Under the pieces are notes generated by a model that did no database searches, was not told where the DNA came from, and worked only from the letters and a program-made list of their open reading frames with translations. Positions 1 through 10,295 of a stretch of DNA of 64,000 nt are shown one piece after another. Both the position numbers and the translations under genes were made by a program. Within the stretch, counting starts at the first letter, position 1. Each line of letters starts with the position of its first letter. Origin of the DNA: Bordetella genomosp. 7 (lineage in GTDB: Bacteria; Pseudomonadota; Gammaproteobacteria; Burkholderiales; Burkholderiaceae_B); the NCBI RefSeq assembly GCF_002261265.1, contig NZ_NEVK01000008.1:186001-250000 (forward strand), read 5' to 3'.

Positions 1-504
1 AAACTCGTCCTCCAGCACCGGCGTTGTCTGGAACATGCGGCCCGGCGCGGGCAACGTCACCAGGCCGATGTCCAGCGTGTTGGCTTCGATGCCGCGCAGC
101 ACATCGGCGGTATTGCCGGTGCTGGCCACGATTTCCAGCGCAGGGAAGCGGCGCCGCAGGTCGGCCAGCAGCCGCGGCAGCAGATAAGCGCACGCCGTGG
201 CGCCCGTGCCCAGGCGCACGCGCCCGACGATCTGGGTGCTGTGGGCCTGCATGCTGCGCTCGGCCTGCTCGACCTCGGCATCGATGGCACGGATATGCGC
301 CAGCAAGTCGGCGCCGGCCGCAGTGGGCGCCACGCGGCGCCCCACCCGCTCGGCCAGCCTCAAGCCGTACCGGCGTTCAAGCTGGCGAATCTGCAGGCTG
401 ACCGCAGGCTGGGTCAGCCCGTGCTTCTGGGCCGCAGCCGAGAAGCTGCCCAGCTCGATCACGTCGAGAAAAATGCGCAGGTGATCCAGGTTCAGGCCGC
501 GCAT
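1..504 (-). CDS. LysR-family transcriptional regulator, N-terminal part (cut by window edge)
   Basis: The reverse strand from 504 is open to the window edge (168 codons, no stop). The first 60 residues form a typical LysR winged helix-turn-helix (start MRGLNLDHLRIFLDVIELGS, then the AAAQKHGLTQPAVSLQIRQLE recognition region). The beginning of the periplasmic-binding-protein-like effector domain follows. The C-terminal part lies outside the window. It is divergent from the acetyltransferase/MFS pair at 613, so it may control them through the AT-rich gap 505-612. Effector unknown. Confidence 0.9.
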   Translation of the reverse strand, partial: MRGLNLDHLRIFLDVIELGSFSAAAQKHGLTQPAVSLQIRQLERRYGLRLAERVGRRVAPTAAGADLLAHIRAIDAEVEQAERSMQAHSTQIVGRVRLGTGATACAYLLPRLLADLRRRFPALEIVASTGNTADVLRGIEANTLDIGLVTLPAPGRMFQTTPVLEDEF

Positions 505-612
505 GACGGGGCAGTCCCAAAGAATTTCTTATGCATTGAATAATAAACCAAAGCTTTATTAATGCGGTGCCGGGGCGCAAACTTGCCGGGTTCGACACTG
601 CGCCCTTTTGCC
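505..612. promoter_or_regulatory. Divergent intergenic region between LysR and GNAT genes
   Basis: This gap holds an AT-rich stretch (about 526-562) in an otherwise GC-rich neighbourhood, between two divergent genes. That is the usual place for LysR binding sites and promoters. I could not define hexamers or a T-N11-A site with confidence. Confidence 0.4.
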
Positions 613-1155
613 ATGCCCAATCCCGATCCCGTGATCGTGCGCGACAGCACCGACGCCGACCTGGACGCCATCCAGGCGATCTACAGCTATCACGTGCTGC
701 ACGGCACGGCTTCATTCGAACTGGACCCGCCTTCCCTGGACGACATGCGCGCCCGGCGCGCGGCCGTGCTGGCGCAAGGGATGCCATACCTGGTGGCCGA
801 GCAGGCTGGCGAGGTGGTGGGATATGCGTACGTCACGCCCTACCGGCCGCGCCCGGCCTATCGGCACACCGTGGAAGACTCGGTGTACGTCAAGCCCGCC
901 AGGGCAGGACGCGGGATAGGCGGCCGGCTGCTGGCCGAGCTGATCCAGCGCTGCACCACGGCGGGCTGGCGCCAGATGCTGGCCGTGGTGGGCGACAGCC
1001 GCAACGCCGCATCGCTGGCCCTGCACGCCAGCCAGGGATTCCACCCGGCCGGCACGCTGCGGTCGGTGGGCCACAAGTTTGGCCAATGGCGCGACACCGT
1101 GCTGATGCAACGGGCGTTGGGCGACGGCGACTGCAGCGCGCCGTCGCGCCCCTGA
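613..1155 (+). CDS. GNAT N-acetyltransferase, phosphinothricin/methionine-sulfone type
   Basis: A 180-residue protein of the GNAT fold. The N-terminus reads IVRDSTDADLDAIQAIYSYH, which is characteristic of the Pat/bar/MddA subgroup that acetylates phosphinothricin, methionine sulfoximine or related amino-acid analogues with acetyl-CoA. The acetyl-CoA pyrophosphate loop ARAGRGIGGRLL spans about 97-107, and GWRQMLAVVGDSRNAAS follows as motif B. I chose ATG 613 over an upstream in-frame start at 562 because family homology begins here. The MFS gene starts 12 bp after the stop, so the two are probably co-transcribed. The substrate is inferred from family only. Confidence 0.85.
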   Translation: MPNPDPVIVRDSTDADLDAIQAIYSYHVLHGTASFELDPPSLDDMRARRAAVLAQGMPYLVAEQAGEVVGYAYVTPYRPRPAYRHTVEDSVYVKPARAGRGIGGRLLAELIQRCTTAGWRQMLAVVGDSRNAASLALHASQGFHPAGTLRSVGHKFGQWRDTVLMQRALGDGDCSAPSRP

Positions 1156-1167
1156 ACGGCGCCAGCC

Positions 1168-2403
1168 ATGGCAGCCGCCATCCCCGCACGAGCCGTCGTC
1201 TGCCTGGGGCTGACCCAACTGGTGAGCTGGGGCATTTCGTTCTACTTGATCAGCAACTTCGGCCCCGCCATGCAGGGCGAGCTGGGATGGAGCGGCGCGC
1301 AGATCTATGCGGGGTTCTCGCTGGCGATTGTGGTGATGGCCTTTGCATCCCCCGCGGCAGGCCGCGCCATCGACCGGTGGGGCGGACAACGCGTGATGCC
1401 CGCGGGCGCGGTACTGCTCGCCATAGGGTGTGCGTTGCTGGCGGTGGCACATGCGCCCATCCCCTACTACGCGGCCTGGATAGTGCTGGGGCTGGGGATG
1501 CGGCTGACCCTGTACGACGCGGCGTTCGCCACACTGGCGCGCATCGGCGGTCCGCAGGCGCGGCGCGCAATGTCGCAGATCACGTTGTTCGGCGGGCTGG
1601 CCTCGACCGTGATGTGGCCAACCGGGCAGTTGCTGGCGCAGTGGCTGGGGTGGCGCGGCGCCGTGCTGGCCTATGCCGGCTTTGCGTTGCTGACGCTGCC
1701 CCTGTACCTGACACTGCCGCGGGCGCGCTACGCAAGCGGCGCGCACCAGGCGGCGCACCGGCCCGGCCTGGCACGCACGCCGGCCGACCAGAAACTGGCG
1801 CAAGGCCTGTACGCGCTGATCGCCATGCTGACCAATTTCCTGGCGGCGGCCAACGCCACGCACCTGATCGCCATGCTGACCGGACTGGGCCTGGCGGCGT
1901 CTGCGGCGGTAGGCATTTCGGCGCTGTGGGGGATAGGCCAGGTTGGCGCGCGGCTGCTGGAATTGCTGTTTGGTGCGCGCCTGCATCCCCTTACCCTGAA
2001 CCTGGCCACCACGGTGGCAATGCCGTTGTGCTTCCTGGCGGGAGCACTGGCGGAATACCCGGTGGCGGCAGCCCTGTACGCGGGCCTGTATGGCGCCTGC
2101 AACGGGTTGCTGACGATTACGCGCGGCACGCTGCCGCTCGCGCTGTTCGACTATCGGGTGTATGGCGCCCTGGTGGGCCGGCTGCTGGTGCCGGGCTTTT
2201 TGCTGACCGCCGTCGCGCCGGTGGCCTATGCGGAATTGATTGACTGGCAAGGCCCGCGCGCGGCGATGCTGACGTCGATGTGCCTGGCCGCCGTGATCCT
2301 GTGGGCATCGGCGTGGCTGTACTGGCGGTTCCGGCCAGCGGCGCCGGGCCACGCCGACGCCATCGCAAGCCCGGCAACCGGCCCATCAGAAGACGGGCCG
2401 TGA
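1168..2403 (+). CDS. MFS transporter
   Basis: A 411-residue inner-membrane protein with about 12 hydrophobic segments. It begins with a membrane helix (LGLTQLVSWGISFYLISNF) and carries the MFS loop 2-3 signature-like stretch GRAIDRWGGQRVMPAG near residues 68-83. A polar central loop around residues 185-215 separates the two six-helix halves. It follows the acetyltransferase by 12 bp and could export or import the same compound. Substrate unknown. The gene ends 3 bp before the hairpin-repeat array. Confidence 0.85.
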   Translation: MAAAIPARAVVCLGLTQLVSWGISFYLISNFGPAMQGELGWSGAQIYAGFSLAIVVMAFASPAAGRAIDRWGGQRVMPAGAVLLAIGCALLAVAHAPIPYYAAWIVLGLGMRLTLYDAAFATLARIGGPQARRAMSQITLFGGLASTVMWPTGQLLAQWLGWRGAVLAYAGFALLTLPLYLTLPRARYASGAHQAAHRPGLARTPADQKLAQGLYALIAMLTNFLAAANATHLIAMLTGLGLAASAAVGISALWGIGQVGARLLELLFGARLHPLTLNLATTVAMPLCFLAGALAEYPVAAALYAGLYGACNGLLTITRGTLPLALFDYRVYGALVGRLLVPGFLLTAVAPVAYAELIDWQGPRAAMLTSMCLAAVILWASAWLYWRFRPAAPGHADAIASPATGPSEDGP

Positions 2404-2405
2404 TG

Positions 2406-2796
2406 GGTGTCTGACACCCGCAGGGTGTCTGACACCTTCGGAGTCAGACACCTGTGCACCCTTGCATACTCGGCGACAACGGCAGCGCGTCCGGTGTCTG
2501 ACTCCCGCAGGGTGTCTGACACCTTCGGAGTCAGACACCTATGCACCCTTGCATACTCGGTGATAACGGCAGCGTCCGGTGTCTGACTCCCGCAGGGTGT
2601 CTGACACCTTCGGAATCAGACACCTGTGCACCCTTGCATACTCGGTGATAACGGCAGCGTCCGGTGTCTGACTCCCGCAGGGTGTCTGACACCTTCGGAA
2701 TCAGACACCTGTGCACCCTTGCATACTCGGCGACAACGGCAGCGCGTCCGGTGTCTGACTCCCGCAGGGTGTCTGACACCACCGGAATCAGGCACC
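2406..2796. repeat. Tandem array of hairpin repeats, locus 1 (4.5 units of 85-87 bp)
   Basis: Units start at 2406, 2493, 2578, 2663 and 2750 (the last partial). Each contains a GGTGTCTGAC(A/T)CC motif, a second copy, and the inverted form GGAGTCAGACACC or a close variant. Copies two and three form a stem of about 13 bp with a three-base loop. A conserved linker holds GTGCACCCTTGCATACTCGG. The array fills the gap between two convergent genes (MFS and queC). Related hairpins occur at 30551-30960 and 35322-35403. Open frames running through the array are translations of the repeat, not genes. Confidence 0.95.
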
Positions 2797-2825
2797 TGCC
2801 CAGGGCAGCGCACCTTGCACCGCCA

Positions 2826-3539
2826 TCACGCCTTGGCGCGGTTGCGCCAGCGTTCCCACCCCGCCTTGCGCAGCGCGCATGCCGGGCATGTTCCGCACCC
2901 GTAACCCCAGCCGTGCCGCGCGCCGCGTTCGCCCAGGTAGCAGGTGTGGCTATGTTCCACGACGATGTCCACCAGCGCCTGGCCGCCCAGCTGCCGGGCC
3001 AGGTCCCAGGTGTCGGCCTTGTCTATCCACATCAGCGGCGTTTCGATCGTGACGCGCGTGCCCAGGCCCAGCCCCAACGCCACCTGTTGCGCCTTGATCG
3101 TGTCGTCCCGGCAATCGGGATAACCCGAAAAATCCGTTTCACACATGCCGCCGACAAGCACGTCCAGCTGTCGCCGGTAGCCCAGCGCGGCGGCCAGGGT
3201 CAAGAACAGCAGGTTGCGACCGGGCACGAATGTGTTTGGCAGGCCATTGGCCTGCATTTCGATGGCGCGTTCGCTCGTCATGGCGGTATCGCCAACCTGG
3301 CCCAGCACGCGCAGATCAAGCACATGGTCGGCCCCGAGCTTTTCGGACCAGTGCGGAAACGCCGCCCGCAGCTGGTTCAGCACATTGATGCGCGCGTCGA
3401 GCTCGATGCGGTGGCGCTGGCCGTAGTCAAACGCCACGGTTTCCACGTGCGCGTAACGGGCCAGCGCCCAGGCCAGGCAAGTGGTGGAGTCCTGCCCGCC
3501 GGAGAACAGCACCAGGGCGCGTCGTTGATGGTTTGGCAT
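2826..3539 (-). CDS. queC: 7-cyano-7-deazaguanine synthase QueC
   Basis: A 237-residue protein that converts 7-carboxy-7-deazaguanine to preQ0 with ATP and ammonia, in queuosine tRNA modification. The PP-loop ATP pyrophosphatase motif SGGQDST is at 13-19. The C-terminal zinc cluster is visible as TCYLG followed by CGTCPAC. Length fits the family (about 220-240). I chose ATG 3539 over 3617 because the motif then sits at the usual distance from the N-terminus. It faces the repeat array at its 3' end and is divergent from ppc. No other que gene is in the window. Confidence 0.97.
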   Translation of the reverse strand: MPNHQRRALVLFSGGQDSTTCLAWALARYAHVETVAFDYGQRHRIELDARINVLNQLRAAFPHWSEKLGADHVLDLRVLGQVGDTAMTSERAIEMQANGLPNTFVPGRNLLFLTLAAALGYRRQLDVLVGGMCETDFSGYPDCRDDTIKAQQVALGLGLGTRVTIETPLMWIDKADTWDLARQLGGQALVDIVVEHSHTCYLGERGARHGWGYGCGTCPACALRKAGWERWRNRAKA

Positions 3540-3698
3540 AAAGAATTCAACCGGATTAATAGACAAGGCACTATCGAAATGTACCGCAGGCGTGTTTGCG
3601 CCGCCGCATGCGTACAATGGCCGCCGTCAACTGTTTTTGCTGCTGTTTCGTATCGCCGAAGAATCGATTGTCAACCTTCTCTTCCTGACGGATTTTCC

Positions 3699-6554
3699 AT
3701 GAAAGCCATCCGCCCGCAGTCTGCCACTGCCGAACCCTTGCGCCACGACATCCGGCTACTGGGCCGATTATTGGGACAAGTCATTCAGGAATGCGAAGGC
3801 GAACGCGTTTTCGACACCATCGAAACCTTGCGGCGCACCGCGGTGCGATTTCGTCGCCAGGGCAACGAGGCCGACAGCAAACTGCTGGAGCAGCGTGTCA
3901 AGCGGCTGCGCAACAGCGACCCCAACTCGGTGGCGCGCGCGTTCAGCTATTTTCTGCACTTGTACAACCTTGCCGAAGACCGCGACCAGAACCGCGAACA
4001 GCGCAAGCGCGCCCTGACCGACGACGCCCCTGCGCGCGGCAGCCTGCGCGATGCCTTTGCGCAACTGAAAGAACAGGGCGTGAGCACGGCGCGCATCCGG
4101 CGCATGCTGGCCGAGGCCTTCGTGTCGCCCGTGCTTACCGCACACCCCACCGAGGTGCAACGCAAGAGCACGCTGGACGTGCACCGCGAAATCGCCGCCC
4201 TGCTGCTGCAGCGCGACGGCGAGCTCACCACCGAAGAAGCCGCCGACATCGACATGGCCCTGCTGGGCCGCGTGGCCACACTATGGCAGACCCGCATGTT
4301 GCGCTACACGCGCCTGACGGTGGCCGACGAGATCGAGAACGCGCTGTCGTACTACCGCAGTACGTTCCTTAACGTGATCCCGCGCGTCTATGCCGAACTT
4401 TCGCGCCTGCTGGGGCGGGATTCAAGCAAACCGTTTGCCGCGCCGCCCCCGCCGCTCGAGCCCTTTCTGCGCATGGGAAGCTGGATCGGCGGCGACCGGG
4501 ACGGCAACCCCAACGTCGACGCCCGCACGCTGGAATTGGCCTTGCTGCGGCAGGCCACCGTGCTGTTTGAATACTACCTGCAAGAAGTACACGCGCTGGG
4601 CGCGGAACTTTCGATCACCACCTTGCTGATCGAGGCAGACCCTGCCCTGCACGCGCTGGCCGACAGCGGCGGCGACGACTCGCCGCACCGCCGCGATGAA
4701 CCCTACCGGCGGGCTCTGGTGGGGGTCTATGCCCGCCTGGCCGCCACCGCGCAGCGGCTGACCGACCGCGACCTGGCGCGCCGCGTCACGCACCCCGCGC
4801 CGCCGTATGACGCGCCCGAAGAACTGGCCGCCGACCTGGCCGTCATTGCGGCCTCGCTGGCCGCGCATCACGCTGCGCCCATTGCGCGCCTGCGCCTGGC
4901 CGGCCTGCAACAGGCCGTTGAAGTGTTTGGCTTTCACCTGGCCACCGTCGACCTGCGGCAGAGTTCGGACGTGCACGAGCGCGTGCTTGCCGAACTGTTC
5001 GAACGCGCCGGCGCCCAGCACGACGGCAAGCCGGTGGACTACGCCAGGCTCGATGAAGACTCGCGTATCGCCGTGCTGCGCGCCGAGCTGGCGCTGGCCC
5101 GCCCGCTGGTATCGCCTTGGATCACCTACAGCGAAGAAACCCGGCGAGAGCTGGCCGTACTGCGCGCGGCGGCAGAAGGGCGCGCCCGCTACGGCAAGCT
5201 CGCCGTGCAGCAGACCATCGTGTCGCACACCGAAACCCTGAGCGATTTGCTCGAAGTGCTGGTGCTGCAAAAGGAAACCGGTCTGATCGTCGACCCGGCG
5301 CCCGGCGAATCCGTCGCCGCCGGCGACGGCCTGATGGTGGTGCCCTTGTTCGAGACCATACCCGACCTGCAGCGCGGCCCCGGCATCATGGCCGCGTGGC
5401 TCGATCTTCCCGAAGTCCGCCAGCGCGTCAAGCTTGCACAGGGCGGCACGCAGGAAGTCATGCTGGGGTATTCCGACAGCAATAAAGACGGCGGCTTTCT
5501 TACGTCGAACTGGACGCTGTACCAGGCCGAACGTGAACTGGTGGACGTATTCAGCGCGCGTGGCGTGCGGCTACGCCTGTTCCACGGCCGCGGCGGTTCG
5601 GTGGGCCGTGGCGGGGGTTCGAGTTTCGACGCTATCCTGGCGCAGCCGCCGGGCACGGTGGCCGGGCAGCTGCGTCTGACCGAACAGGGCGAAGTCATCC
5701 AGAGCAAATACAAGGACGCGGAAGTCGGCCGCTGGCACCTGGAACTGCTGGTTGCCGCCACGCTGGAATCGACCCTGGCGCCGCGCGCGGCCGCCACCAG
5801 CGCCGAAGATGCGCACATGGCGCATTACGGCCCGGCAATGTCTTTCATGTCCGACACCGCGCAACGCTGCTACCGCGGCCTGGTGTACGACACCCCGGGG
5901 TTCGCGGAGTACTTCTTTGCGGCCACCCCCATTACCGAAATTGCCGGACTGAACATCGGCTCGCGGCCGGCGGCGCGCAAGCAAGGCCAGCGCATTGATG
6001 ACCTGCGCGCCATTCCGTGGGGCTTTTCATGGGCGCAATGCCGCCTGATGCTGACGGGTTGGTACGGCGTGGGTTCTGCCATCGAGACCTATCTGGAAAG
6101 CGGCGCACCCGGCGCACCGCGTTCGCGCCGCGCCCGCCTGGTCCAGCTGCGCGAAATGGCACGCGAATGGCCCGGGTTCCGTACATTGCTTTCGAACATG
6201 GAAATGGTGCTGGCCAAGTCCGACCTGGCCATCGCGGCGCGCTACGCACAACTGGTGCCCGGGCGCTCGCTGCGCGAGCGCATCTTCGGGCAGATCAGCG
6301 CAGAACACGCGCGCACCGTATCCATGTTGCGCCTGTTGACGCAGCGCGACCTGCTGGCGGACAACCCCGTGCTGCTTACCTCGCTGCGCGAGCGCTTTGC
6401 CTACATCGACCCGCTGAACTACCTGCAGATCGAACTGATCCGCCGTTGGCGCGCCGCGCAGCGCGACGGCAGCGGCGAGCCCGACCCGCGCGTACGCAGC
6501 GCCATTCACCTGACCATCAACGGAATCGCGGCGGGGCTGCGCAACACCGGCTAA
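3699..6554 (+). CDS. ppc: Phosphoenolpyruvate carboxylase
   Basis: A 951-residue cytoplasmic enzyme that carboxylates PEP with bicarbonate to oxaloacetate, the anaplerotic feed of the TCA cycle. The catalytic histidine lies in [13 protein letters not shown] (His149). The arginine/glycine-rich active-site loop [11 protein letters not shown] is at 629-639. [10 protein letters not shown] and the conserved C-terminus ending in [11 protein letters not shown] are also present. Length is close to the usual 880-950. The frame is open far upstream through the repeats, but ATG 3699 is the first start that fits family homology. It stands alone, with a strong hairpin just downstream. Confidence 0.98.
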   Translation: MKAIRPQSATAEPLRHDIRLLGRLLGQVIQECEGERVFDTIETLRRTAVRFRRQGNEADSKLLEQRVKRLRNSDPNSVARAFSYFLHLYNLAEDRDQNREQRKRALTDDAPARGSLRDAFAQLKEQGVSTARIRRMLAEAFVSPVLTAHPTEVQRKSTLDVHREIAALLLQRDGELTTEEAADIDMALLGRVATLWQTRMLRYTRLTVADEIENALSYYRSTFLNVIPRVYAELSRLLGRDSSKPFAAPPPPLEPFLRMGSWIGGDRDGNPNVDARTLELALLRQATVLFEYYLQEVHALGAELSITTLLIEADPALHALADSGGDDSPHRRDEPYRRALVGVYARLAATAQRLTDRDLARRVTHPAPPYDAPEELAADLAVIAASLAAHHAAPIARLRLAGLQQAVEVFGFHLATVDLRQSSDVHERVLAELFERAGAQHDGKPVDYARLDEDSRIAVLRAELALARPLVSPWITYSEETRRELAVLRAAAEGRARYGKLAVQQTIVSHTETLSDLLEVLVLQKETGLIVDPAPGESVAAGDGLMVVPLFETIPDLQRGPGIMAAWLDLPEVRQRVKLAQGGTQEVMLGYSDSNKDGGFLTSNWTLYQAERELVDVFSARGVRLRLFHGRGGSVGRGGGSSFDAILAQPPGTVAGQLRLTEQGEVIQSKYKDAEVGRWHLELLVAATLESTLAPRAAATSAEDAHMAHYGPAMSFMSDTAQRCYRGLVYDTPGFAEYFFAATPITEIAGLNIGSRPAARKQGQRIDDLRAIPWGFSWAQCRLMLTGWYGVGSAIETYLESGAPGAPRSRRARLVQLREMAREWPGFRTLLSNMEMVLAKSDLAIAARYAQLVPGRSLRERIFGQISAEHARTVSMLRLLTQRDLLADNPVLLTSLRERFAYIDPLNYLQIELIRRWRAAQRDGSGEPDPRVRSAIHLTINGIAAGLRNTG

Positions 6555-6578
6555 GCGCCCACGCGCACGCCACGCGAC

Positions 6579-6607
6579 GCCGGTGCCGGATACCTTCCGG
6601 CACCGGC
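6579..6607 (+). terminator. Hairpin terminator after ppc
   Basis: A perfect 12-bp GC-rich stem (6579-6590 with 6596-6607) and a 5-base loop lie 25 bp after the ppc stop codon. The T-rich tail is poor (GATTTGCTTTC), so termination efficiency is uncertain. Confidence 0.6.
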
Positions 6608-6784
6608 GATTTGCTTTCTGGCTGCCGCCTTAAAGTCCACATTTCGATCTTTTAATTTTGTTGTCGGCCCCTCTTTCGCCCCATATCTGGAGTCAATCTC
6701 ACACTGCGGACTATTTTTCATTGCCTCGGGTAGCGGGTACTGCATACGATTCGCCTGAATCGATCGATACACACAGGAGACAAC

Positions 6785-7762
6785 ATGCGATCCCCTACCT
6801 TCGTCCGTAAATTGCTGCTTGCGTCAACGATGGCCCTGGCTGCCTGCGGCGTCAGTGTCGCCAGCGACTTCCCCACCGGGCCCATGAAGCTGGTGGTGCC
6901 CTATGCCGCCGGCGCCAGTACCGACACGCTCGCCCGCCTGGTGGGCCAGTCGGTGGCCGAAGACCTGAAGCAGTCGGTCATCGTGGAAAACCGCGCAGGG
7001 GCAGGCGGCACCATCGCATCGGACTATGTCAAACGCCAGAAGCCCGACGGCTACACCTGGATGTTGACCACCGACGGCATGCTTTCGGTAAACCCGTCGA
7101 TCTACAAGACGCTGAACTACGACTCGCTGCAGGACTTCTCGCCGCTGTCCATCGCAGTCGCTGCGCCGCTGGTGCTGGCCGTAACCGTGAACTCGCCTTT
7201 CCAGACCATGGAAGCTGTCATCGAGCACGCAAAGGCCCACCCGAGCGAACTCACGTACGGTTCCGCCGGCGTGGGCAGTTCGCAGCACATGGCGGGCGAA
7301 CTGATGAAGCAGATGGCCGGCGTGCAGATCACCCACGTGCCCTACCGTGGCGGCGCGCCCGCCATGGCCGACCTGCTGGGCGGCCACATCGACATGATGT
7401 TCGTGCAGAGCGCGTCGGCGAAAGACCTCGCCGACCAGGGCAAGCTGCGGCTGCTGGCCATCGGCAGCCCGGCCCGCAGCCCCGCCCTGCCCGAACTGCG
7501 CACCTTCGAAGAAGTGGGCCTGAAAGGCTATGACTCGGACACCTGGTACGGCTTCAACATGCCGGCCAATGCCGACCCGGCCGTCGTAAAGACCCTGAAC
7601 ACGTCCATCGTGAAAGCGCTGCAGGCGCATCGTGCGGAACTGGAACGCCAGGGCTACACCGTGATCGCCAGCACGCCAGACGAAATGCGCGCCAGTATCG
7701 AAAAGAACATCGTCAAGTGGCGCGACCTGGCCAAGCAGGCGGGCATCTACCAGATGCAATAG
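6785..7762 (+). CDS. Bug-family (TctC-like) periplasmic tricarboxylate/organic acid receptor
   Basis: A 325-residue secreted binding protein. An N-terminal signal sequence (residues 1 to about 27, LLLASTMALAACGVSVAS) is followed by the family start DFPTGPMKLVVPYAAGASTD. The Bug hallmarks ENRAGAGGTIASDYV and THVPYRGGAPAMADLLGG are present. The LAAC stretch could also be a lipobox. Its RBS AGGAGA is 7 bp before ATG. It heads a run of seven catabolic genes with gaps of 20-60 bp, so it probably captures their substrate. No TctA/TctB membrane genes are nearby, as is common for orphan Bug proteins. Confidence 0.92.
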   Translation: MRSPTFVRKLLLASTMALAACGVSVASDFPTGPMKLVVPYAAGASTDTLARLVGQSVAEDLKQSVIVENRAGAGGTIASDYVKRQKPDGYTWMLTTDGMLSVNPSIYKTLNYDSLQDFSPLSIAVAAPLVLAVTVNSPFQTMEAVIEHAKAHPSELTYGSAGVGSSQHMAGELMKQMAGVQITHVPYRGGAPAMADLLGGHIDMMFVQSASAKDLADQGKLRLLAIGSPARSPALPELRTFEEVGLKGYDSDTWYGFNMPANADPAVVKTLNTSIVKALQAHRAELERQGYTVIASTPDEMRASIEKNIVKWRDLAKQAGIYQMQ

Positions 7763-7817
7763 CACCGGCCCACGCCGCGCCCATTCCTTGCAATTCGAGT
7801 ATCAACCGGCAGTACAG

Positions 7818-10265
7818 ATGCAAAAATCCACGAACGCCCCGGCCCGCGCCCTGGAGGGAATTACCGTCATAGACCTTGCCGGACCACTGGGCAACTATTG
7901 CGGCAAGCTCTACGCAGACATGGGCGCCGACGTCATACTGGTAGAGCCTCCGGGTGGCGCCGCCACCCGGCACCTCGGACCGTACATCCAGGGAGACCCC
8001 AGCCTCGAGGCCAGCCTCCGGTTCCAGTACGAAAACACCAACAAGCGCAGCATCGTGCTGGACCTGGACCAGGCGTCGGATCGCGAGACGTTCCTGCAAC
8101 TGGCGCGTCGCGCGCACATTGTGATCGAGAGCGATGCGCCAGGGGTAATGCAACGACGCGGCCTCGGTTACGAGGCGCTGCGCGAGGCCAATCCGGCGAT
8201 CGTGCTGACCAGCATCACGCCATTCGGCCAGGAAGGCCCTTATGCCGATTGGCTGGCCACCGACCTGACGGCCATGGCGATGGGCGGCATGATGTACCTG
8301 GCCGGCTATCCGGACACCGCCCCCATGGTGGCCTGCGGCGAACAGGCGGTAGCTGCTGCCAACCTGTTCGCCGCGGTCGCCAGCCTGGCCGCCTGCTACG
8401 CGGCGGAGGCATCCGGCCAGGGTCAGCACGTTGACGTTTCGATGCAGGAATGCGTAGTCATGGGCCTCGAGAATGCCGTGCAGTTCTACGACCTCGAAGG
8501 CACGATACGCAAGCGCAACGCCGGCACGCAGCGCCTGGCCGGCACCGGTGCGTTCCCTTGCCGGGACGGCTATGTCTATCTGATGGCCGGCGGCATCGGC
8601 AGCAATCGGTTCTGGGGCATCACCACGGAATGGCTGATCAGCGAAGGGCTGCAAGGCGCCATGCAGTTCAGGGAACCCTGCTGGAGCGACCAGGCGTTCC
8701 TCGCGACCGACGAGGCCAAACACCGCTTCCATGAAGTATTCGCGCCGTTCGCGCTGAAATACACCAAGGCAGAGCTGCAGGCCAAGGGCCGCCAGCAACG
8801 CATACCCATCGCCCCCATCTGCGATGCGGGCGACATTGCGCGCGACCCACAGCGCGAACACCGCGGCTACTTTGTGGAAGTGACGCAACCCGGCGGCACG
8901 GTGCTGCGCATGCCGGGCGCTCCCTACCGCATGGGCGCCACGCCATGGCGCCTGGAACGCGGGGCGCCCAGGCTGGACCAGCATGGCGCGGAGATCAGGA
9001 CCGCACTGTCCGCCGAAGAACAGCCCGCTCGCATAGCGCGGGGAACTGCTGCAGGCGGCAAGCGGCTGTTGGCCGGGCTTCGGGTCATCGACTTTTCGTG
9101 GATCGGCGCGGGCTCGTATACCACCAAGATCCTGGCCGATCTGGGCGCGGAAGTGATCAAGATCGAAAGCTCGCAGCGCATGGATACGCTGCGCGTGACC
9201 AAGCCGTTCAAGGATGGCGTGGCCGGTGTGAATCGCAGCGGATACTTTGCCGACCGAAATTCCAGCAAGCGCAGCGCCACGATCAACGTCAAGGATGAGC
9301 GCGGCCTGCGCCTGGTGAAGCGACTGATCGCCGACGCACACCTGGTATCGAACAACTTCACGCCGGGGGTAATGGACAAGCTGGGCCTGGGCTATGGCGT
9401 CCTGCGCGAACTACGACCCGGCCTGGTATTCGCATCGATGTCGATGCAGGGCGCGAGCGGCCCCGCGGCCAAAGATCTAGGCTACGGCCTTACCATCGCC
9501 GCACTTACCGGTTTCATGCATCTTACGGGCCTGCCTGACCGCGAGCCCGCAGGAACAGGCACGAACTACCCCGACCATATTCCCAATCCCGGGCACGCGG
9601 CATTCGCCATCCTGGCGGCGCTGCGCCACCAGCGTCGTTCGGGCCAAGGGCAACTGATAGACCTGGCCCAGATGGAACCTACGCTGGCGATGCTGGGGCC
9701 CACTCTGATGAACTATTTCGTTAATGGCGTCATAGAGCAACGGGCCGGCAACACGCATCCGGAGCGCGCGCCGCATGGAGTGTACCGGTGCGCCGGCGAC
9801 GACCGATGGATCGCGATCGCGGTATGCACCGACGAACAATGGCAGGCACTGGCCGCGACGCTGGCCCTGGATGACAAGGCAGAGTGGACCAGCCAGGCCG
9901 GCCGGCTGGCCGACCGCGCAACCATCGACGCAGCCATCAGTCTGGCCACCGCACAGCGCGATTCCCTTGAACTGGCGCGCGCGCTACAGGCAGCGAAAGT
10001 GCCTTGCGGCCCGGTGCAGGATGCGCGCGACGTGCTCGACCACGATCCGCAGCTCGCGGCGCGCGGCCACTGGGTCACCCTGGATCACCCCGAAATGGGG
10101 CCCAGCACCTACAACAGTGCGCCGTATCGCTACTCGCACGCCGAATCCGCGCCTTCTTCACCCGCGCCGTTACTGGGCCAACACACGCGCGAGGTGTGCA
10201 GCGATCTGCTGGGCCTGGACGACGACGAAATCAACCAACTCGAGCAAGACGGCGTCCTGTCGTGA
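7818..10265 (+). CDS. Two-domain CaiB/BaiF family (class III) CoA-transferase
   Basis: An 815-residue protein made of two complete class III CoA-transferase modules in tandem. The first spans about residues 12-395 (ALEGITVIDLAGPLGNYCG; later QGQHVDVSMQE). The second spans about 410-800 (LLAGLRVIDFSWIGAGSYT; later GQGQLIDLAQMEP). A normal family member is about 400 residues. Module 1 keeps an aspartate at the expected catalytic position (ATDLTAMAMGG). Module 2 reads GYGLTIAALTG and appears to lack it. ATG 7818 was preferred to TTG 7788. It probably activates the imported acid with CoA, followed by the hydratase and dehydrogenase downstream. Confidence 0.88.
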   Translation: MQKSTNAPARALEGITVIDLAGPLGNYCGKLYADMGADVILVEPPGGAATRHLGPYIQGDPSLEASLRFQYENTNKRSIVLDLDQASDRETFLQLARRAHIVIESDAPGVMQRRGLGYEALREANPAIVLTSITPFGQEGPYADWLATDLTAMAMGGMMYLAGYPDTAPMVACGEQAVAAANLFAAVASLAACYAAEASGQGQHVDVSMQECVVMGLENAVQFYDLEGTIRKRNAGTQRLAGTGAFPCRDGYVYLMAGGIGSNRFWGITTEWLISEGLQGAMQFREPCWSDQAFLATDEAKHRFHEVFAPFALKYTKAELQAKGRQQRIPIAPICDAGDIARDPQREHRGYFVEVTQPGGTVLRMPGAPYRMGATPWRLERGAPRLDQHGAEIRTALSAEEQPARIARGTAAGGKRLLAGLRVIDFSWIGAGSYTTKILADLGAEVIKIESSQRMDTLRVTKPFKDGVAGVNRSGYFADRNSSKRSATINVKDERGLRLVKRLIADAHLVSNNFTPGVMDKLGLGYGVLRELRPGLVFASMSMQGASGPAAKDLGYGLTIAALTGFMHLTGLPDREPAGTGTNYPDHIPNPGHAAFAILAALRHQRRSGQGQLIDLAQMEPTLAMLGPTLMNYFVNGVIEQRAGNTHPERAPHGVYRCAGDDRWIAIAVCTDEQWQALAATLALDDKAEWTSQAGRLADRATIDAAISLATAQRDSLELARALQAAKVPCGPVQDARDVLDHDPQLAARGHWVTLDHPEMGPSTYNSAPYRYSHAESAPSSPAPLLGQHTREVCSDLLGLDDDEINQLEQDGVLS

Positions 10266-10295
10266 CCCGCCGTACAACCTGCCAGGGAGCCCATC

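Noticed and set aside
712-2352. Reverse-strand open frame of 546 codons
   Set aside because: Antisense to the acetyltransferase and MFS genes, with Arg/Gln/His-rich composition; a shadow frame.
2406-2796. CRISPR array at the first tandem repeat
   Set aside because: Linkers between repeats are nearly identical rather than unique, units are 85-87 bp, and no cas gene is present.
2664-3698. N-terminal extension of ppc through the repeats and across queC
   Set aside because: The extension translates the repeat and the antisense of queC. PEP carboxylase homology starts at 3699.
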